Shown: positions 6,007-8,451 of the stretch, piece after piece
Position numbering within the stretch: the first letter of the stretch is position 1
How the letters are laid out: every line of letters starts with the position of its first letter
Translations under genes and position numbers: made by a program
The notes under the pieces: generated by a model
Seen by the model: the letters and a program-made list of their open reading frames with translations, nothing else
Told to the model about the DNA's origin: nothing
The model's database searches: none
Assembly (NCBI GenBank): GCA_002345925.1
Contig: DDWM01000073.1
Coordinates: 599-9,049 of the forward strand
Reading direction: 5' to 3'
Length of the DNA: 8,451 nucleotides
DNA from: Actinobacteria bacterium UBA2286
Lineage (GTDB): Bacteria > Actinomycetota > Coriobacteriia > Anaerosomatales > Anaerosomataceae

Positions 6007-7932
6007 ATGGCTACCAACCTGGGCGCCTATGCGGGCACCGTGCTACGGATCGACCTGACAACCAGTGAGGTCACCGAGTATCCGTGGACCGATGACGACC
6101 GCAGGATGTACCTCGGCGGAAAGGTCATGGCTGCACGGATACTGTATGACCTTCTGTTGCCGGGAACCGATGCGCTGGGGCCGGATAACACGATCGTTAT
6201 CGCCACCGGTCCGCTCAATGGCACAGGTGCGCCTTCGACCGCGCGCTTCGATGTCTCGGCGCTTTCGCCGCTGACAGGCGCGCTCGGCACGTCGAATTCC
6301 GGCGGATCGTTCGGCACGTACCTCAAGAAGGCCGGCGTTGACGCCCTCGTCATCACGGGACGCGCTGACGCGCCTATGTGGCTAGAAGTGACCGAGGACG
6401 GCGTGCTCTTCCATAGCGCCGAGGCCGTATGGGGGAAGCGAACCTCGGAGGCGCAGAATGCGCTTCGCGACGCCGTCGGCCGCAAGTGCGGCACGATCGT
6501 CGCGGGGCCGGCCGGGGAGAACCTCGTGCCGTACGCTGCGCTCGTGAGCGATGAGCGTGTGGCTGGTCGAACAGGCATGGGCGCGGTCTTCGGGTCTAAG
6601 AATCTCAAGGGAATCGCGGCACACGGCGAGCGCAAGGCCGAGCCTGCGTCGAAGGATGCATTCCGCGCTCATGTGAAGAAGTGGACGGCGTCGCTCAAAG
6701 CTCACCCCGTGGCGGGTGACCGGTTGCCGAAGTACGGCACAGCGGGGTTCCTCGGCAAGATGGATAAGATCGGGATCCTTGGCACCCGCAACTTCAAGAC
6801 CGGGAGCTTTGAGGGCGCCGAGGCGATCTGCGGAGAAACACTCGCCGAGACGCGACTTGTGTCGCAGACGGGCTGCCTATCGTGTCCCATCAGGTGTGGC
6901 CGCGTCGTTGAGATCGACGGCGAGCGGGTGAAGGGTCCCGAGCTCGAGACTCTCGTGCTGATGGGGAGCAACCTCGGCGTGTCAGACCTGGGGCGCATCA
7001 TAGAGTGGAACCGGGAACTCGATGAGCTCGGACTCGACACGATGACGACGGGGGTGACGCTCTCCCTTGCGATGGAACTTGCTGAACGCGGCACGTGGGA
7101 TGCCGGCGTTTCATTCGGCAAAGCCGAGGGGCTGACTGAGCTCTTCAGCGACATAGCGTACAAGCGCGGCGTAGGCGCTGACCTGGCCAAGGGCTCGCGT
7201 GCACTTGCGCGGCGGTTCGACGCACTAGACATCGCGATGCAGGCCAAGGGGCTGGAGTTCGCGGCATATGAGCCGAGGAATGCGGTCGGCCACGGGTTGG
7301 GATATGCGGTGTCCAACCGCGGGGCGTGTCACCTGAACGGTGGCTACGGAGTTGCGATCGAAGGGCTTGCCCTCCACATGAACGGTCGGTCGCAGCGTGG
7401 CAAGCACGCGCTCGTCGCGATGTTCCAGGACCTCATGGAGGCCATCTCGGCAGCCGGGGGCTGTCTGTTCACGACTCTTGGCGTTCTGCCCGGACCACTC
7501 GTGAAGGGTGCCGAGGGGCCGCTCGGTAAGGTCGTGAATGCGGTGCTGGGCTCCGCAAGTGGCGTGTTGCGCGCGCTTCGGGCGCTCCCACGCGCGGCAC
7601 TCGGCATCCCGATGCCGCTGGTGCCTCACATTCGTGGCGTCGAGCTCGCAACGGGAATGAAGCTCGGCTTCGGCGGCTTCTGGGCGATCGGGGAGCGCGG
7701 TTACACACTCGAGCGCCTCATCGGTATGCGTTTCGGCGTAACGGCAGCCGATGACACCTTGCCCGCACGCATGACCGCTGAGCCGATAGACCCGGGCGAT
7801 CTAAAGAGCGTCGTGCCGCTTGCGCCGATGAAGCGCCGCTACTATGCGCATCGCGGCTGGGACGTCGATGGGCGACCAACTCAGGCTCTCTTGAAGCGGC
7901 TGGGAATCGACCGGCTGCCCCGGGTCGGGTAG
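6007..7932 (+). CDS. Aldehyde:ferredoxin oxidoreductase family protein (tungsten/molybdenum bis-pterin enzyme)
   Basis: This 641-residue enzyme oxidises aldehydes to carboxylic acids with ferredoxin, or does the reverse. The N-terminal domain has 'YLGGKVMAARILYD', 'STARFDVSALSPLTGALGTS' and 'GAVFGSKNLKG'. The 4Fe-4S ligands are Cys290, Cys293, Cys297 (CxxCxxxC) and Cys486. The first pterin motif 'LDTMTTG' keeps Asp344. In the second, the usual D-x-x-G-x-C Asp is replaced by Ser481. 'GYAVSNRGACHL' and the C-terminal 'YYAHRGWDVDGRPT' are also canonical. After Cys486 there is an extra, roughly 35-residue hydrophobic and basic stretch (within about 495-541), which explains a length above the usual 605 or so. 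The start follows the ADH stop by 9 bp, with a weak AGGT overlapping that stop, suggesting coupled translation. No cofactor-synthesis or ferredoxin gene is in the window. The exact subfamily and substrate are unknown. Confidence 0.92.
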   Translation: MATNLGAYAGTVLRIDLTTSEVTEYPWTDDDRRMYLGGKVMAARILYDLLLPGTDALGPDNTIVIATGPLNGTGAPSTARFDVSALSPLTGALGTSNSGGSFGTYLKKAGVDALVITGRADAPMWLEVTEDGVLFHSAEAVWGKRTSEAQNALRDAVGRKCGTIVAGPAGENLVPYAALVSDERVAGRTGMGAVFGSKNLKGIAAHGERKAEPASKDAFRAHVKKWTASLKAHPVAGDRLPKYGTAGFLGKMDKIGILGTRNFKTGSFEGAEAICGETLAETRLVSQTGCLSCPIRCGRVVEIDGERVKGPELETLVLMGSNLGVSDLGRIIEWNRELDELGLDTMTTGVTLSLAMELAERGTWDAGVSFGKAEGLTELFSDIAYKRGVGADLAKGSRALARRFDALDIAMQAKGLEFAAYEPRNAVGHGLGYAVSNRGACHLNGGYGVAIEGLALHMNGRSQRGKHALVAMFQDLMEAISAAGGCLFTTLGVLPGPLVKGAEGPLGKVVNAVLGSASGVLRALRALPRAALGIPMPLVPHIRGVELATGMKLGFGGFWAIGERGYTLERLIGMRFGVTAADDTLPARMTAEPIDPGDLKSVVPLAPMKRRYYAHRGWDVDGRPTQALLKRLGIDRLPRVG

Positions 7933-7987
7933 ACACGCTGTCACTGCGGTACCATCCAGATTAGACACTCTCACCAGGGAGGCACTA
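7933..7987 (+). promoter_or_regulatory. Short gap with possible promoter element of the PfkB kinase gene
   Basis: This is a 55-bp gap. TACCAT (7950-7955) inside GGTACCATC repeats the 9-mer seen before the LOG-family gene, again about 30 nt before a start codon. The nearest -35-like box TAGACA (7930-7935) is only 14 bp away, too close to be convincing. AGGGAGG (7976-7982), 5 nt before the ATG, is a strong ribosome binding site. A short GACA-CGC-TGTC inverted repeat (7932-7942) is present. No terminator is seen after the AOR gene. Confidence 0.25.
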
Positions 7988-8451
7988 ATGGGCGGTTCCG
8001 TCATGGTCATCGGTGGAGCGAACACCGACATCCTCGCGTTCTCGGATCGCACTATCGTGCCCCGGGACTCAAATCCCGGTCACATCCGAACGAGCCCCGG
8101 TGGCGTCGGTCGCAACATAGCCGAGAACCTCGCGCGTCTCGGCGCTGAAACACGGTTCATCACTGCTCCGGGTGAGGGTCCTGAGGCAGACGAGATCGTG
8201 CGCAGCTGCGCCGAATCGGGGATACAGCTCCTCGTTGTGCCCTCATCGAGCCTTCCGGCTTCGCGCTATCTTGCGATCATGGACGAGCGCGGCGACCTGG
8301 CGCTTGCGGTCAACGACATGCGGGCGCTTGATTCGGTTACGCCGGACGCGGTCGCAGCCTACGCTGACCTAATCGACGAGTCCGCCGTGATCGTGCTGGA
8401 CACGAATGTGCCCGAGGCCACGCTCATCTATGTTGCCGAGCGCTGGGGCGA
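7988..8451 (+). CDS. psuK: PfkB-family carbohydrate kinase, probable pseudouridine kinase, N-terminal part
   Basis: The first 154 codons are present; the gene runs off the window end. The start ATG is set by AGGGAGG 5 nt upstream. The N-terminus reads 'VMVIGGANTDILAFS', then 'SNPGHIRTSPGGVGRNIAENLARLG' (about residues 28-52), the ribokinase/PfkB signature 1. The 'SNPG...SPGGVGRNIAENLARLG' form is the one I associate with pseudouridine kinases (PsuK/YeiC), as is 'NDMRALDSVTP' (109-119). PsuK phosphorylates pseudouridine to pseudouridine 5'-phosphate, which PsuG cleaves to uracil and ribose 5-phosphate; a psuG gene just past the window end would support this. The catalytic GxGD motif lies in the missing C-terminal half. 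Another nucleoside or sugar kinase of the family is the alternative. Confidence 0.82.
   Translation, partial: MGGSVMVIGGANTDILAFSDRTIVPRDSNPGHIRTSPGGVGRNIAENLARLGAETRFITAPGEGPEADEIVRSCAESGIQLLVVPSSSLPASRYLAIMDERGDLALAVNDMRALDSVTPDAVAAYADLIDESAVIVLDTNVPEATLIYVAERWG

Overview
The window is GC-rich bacterial DNA with dense coding, strong AGGAGG-type ribosome binding sites and third-position G/C preference. A TipA-type MerR regulator, a tungsten-type aldehyde:ferredoxin oxidoreductase (AOR) and an iron-dependent alcohol dehydrogenase together suggest an anaerobic high-GC bacterium. A deep-branching actinomycete of the Coriobacteriia/OPB41 kind is my guess from gene content and composition; nothing in the window proves the taxonomy.

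Layout from left to right: the 3' end of an amidohydrolase (1-291); a structured intergenic leader; a cold-shock protein gene (491-694) ending in a strong hairpin terminator (721-754); a convergent TipA-like MerR regulator on the minus strand (774-1535) with a near-perfect operator in its own 19-bp-spacer promoter; a LOG-family Rossmann-fold protein (1656-2387); then a tight plus-strand cluster from 2478 to 7932; and the 5' part of a PfkB-family, probably pseudouridine, kinase (7988 to the window end). No gap between genes exceeds 200 bases. I found no tRNA, rRNA, CRISPR array, insertion sequence or origin.

The most interesting feature is in the 2478-7932 cluster. Its first gene looks like two ORFs (2478-2954 and 2988-4319), but both are in the same frame and are separated only by one in-frame TGA (2952-2954). 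Read through, they give one continuous 613-residue MEDS-PAS-histidine kinase. The TGA falls where MEDS domains normally have Cys in a 'LCQYD'-like motif. A hairpin with a G-first GUU apical loop starts its loop 17 nt after the TGA, the geometry of a bacterial SECIS element. I therefore propose that the gene encodes a selenocysteine-containing sensor kinase (Sec159); a nonsense mutation or sequencing error is the main alternative.

The kinase overlaps by 4 bp a small SCP2-like protein gene, which overlaps by 4 bp an iron-containing alcohol dehydrogenase gene, followed 9 bp later by the AOR-family gene. MEDS domains were predicted to sense small hydrocarbon derivatives. ADH and AOR interconvert alcohols, aldehydes and carboxylic acids. 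The cluster therefore reads as a sensor-plus-metabolism module for a small alcohol, aldehyde or acid, possibly sensed through a reactive selenol. The AOR lacks the usual Asp of its second pterin motif and carries an extra hydrophobic/basic segment, so its substrate cannot be assigned.
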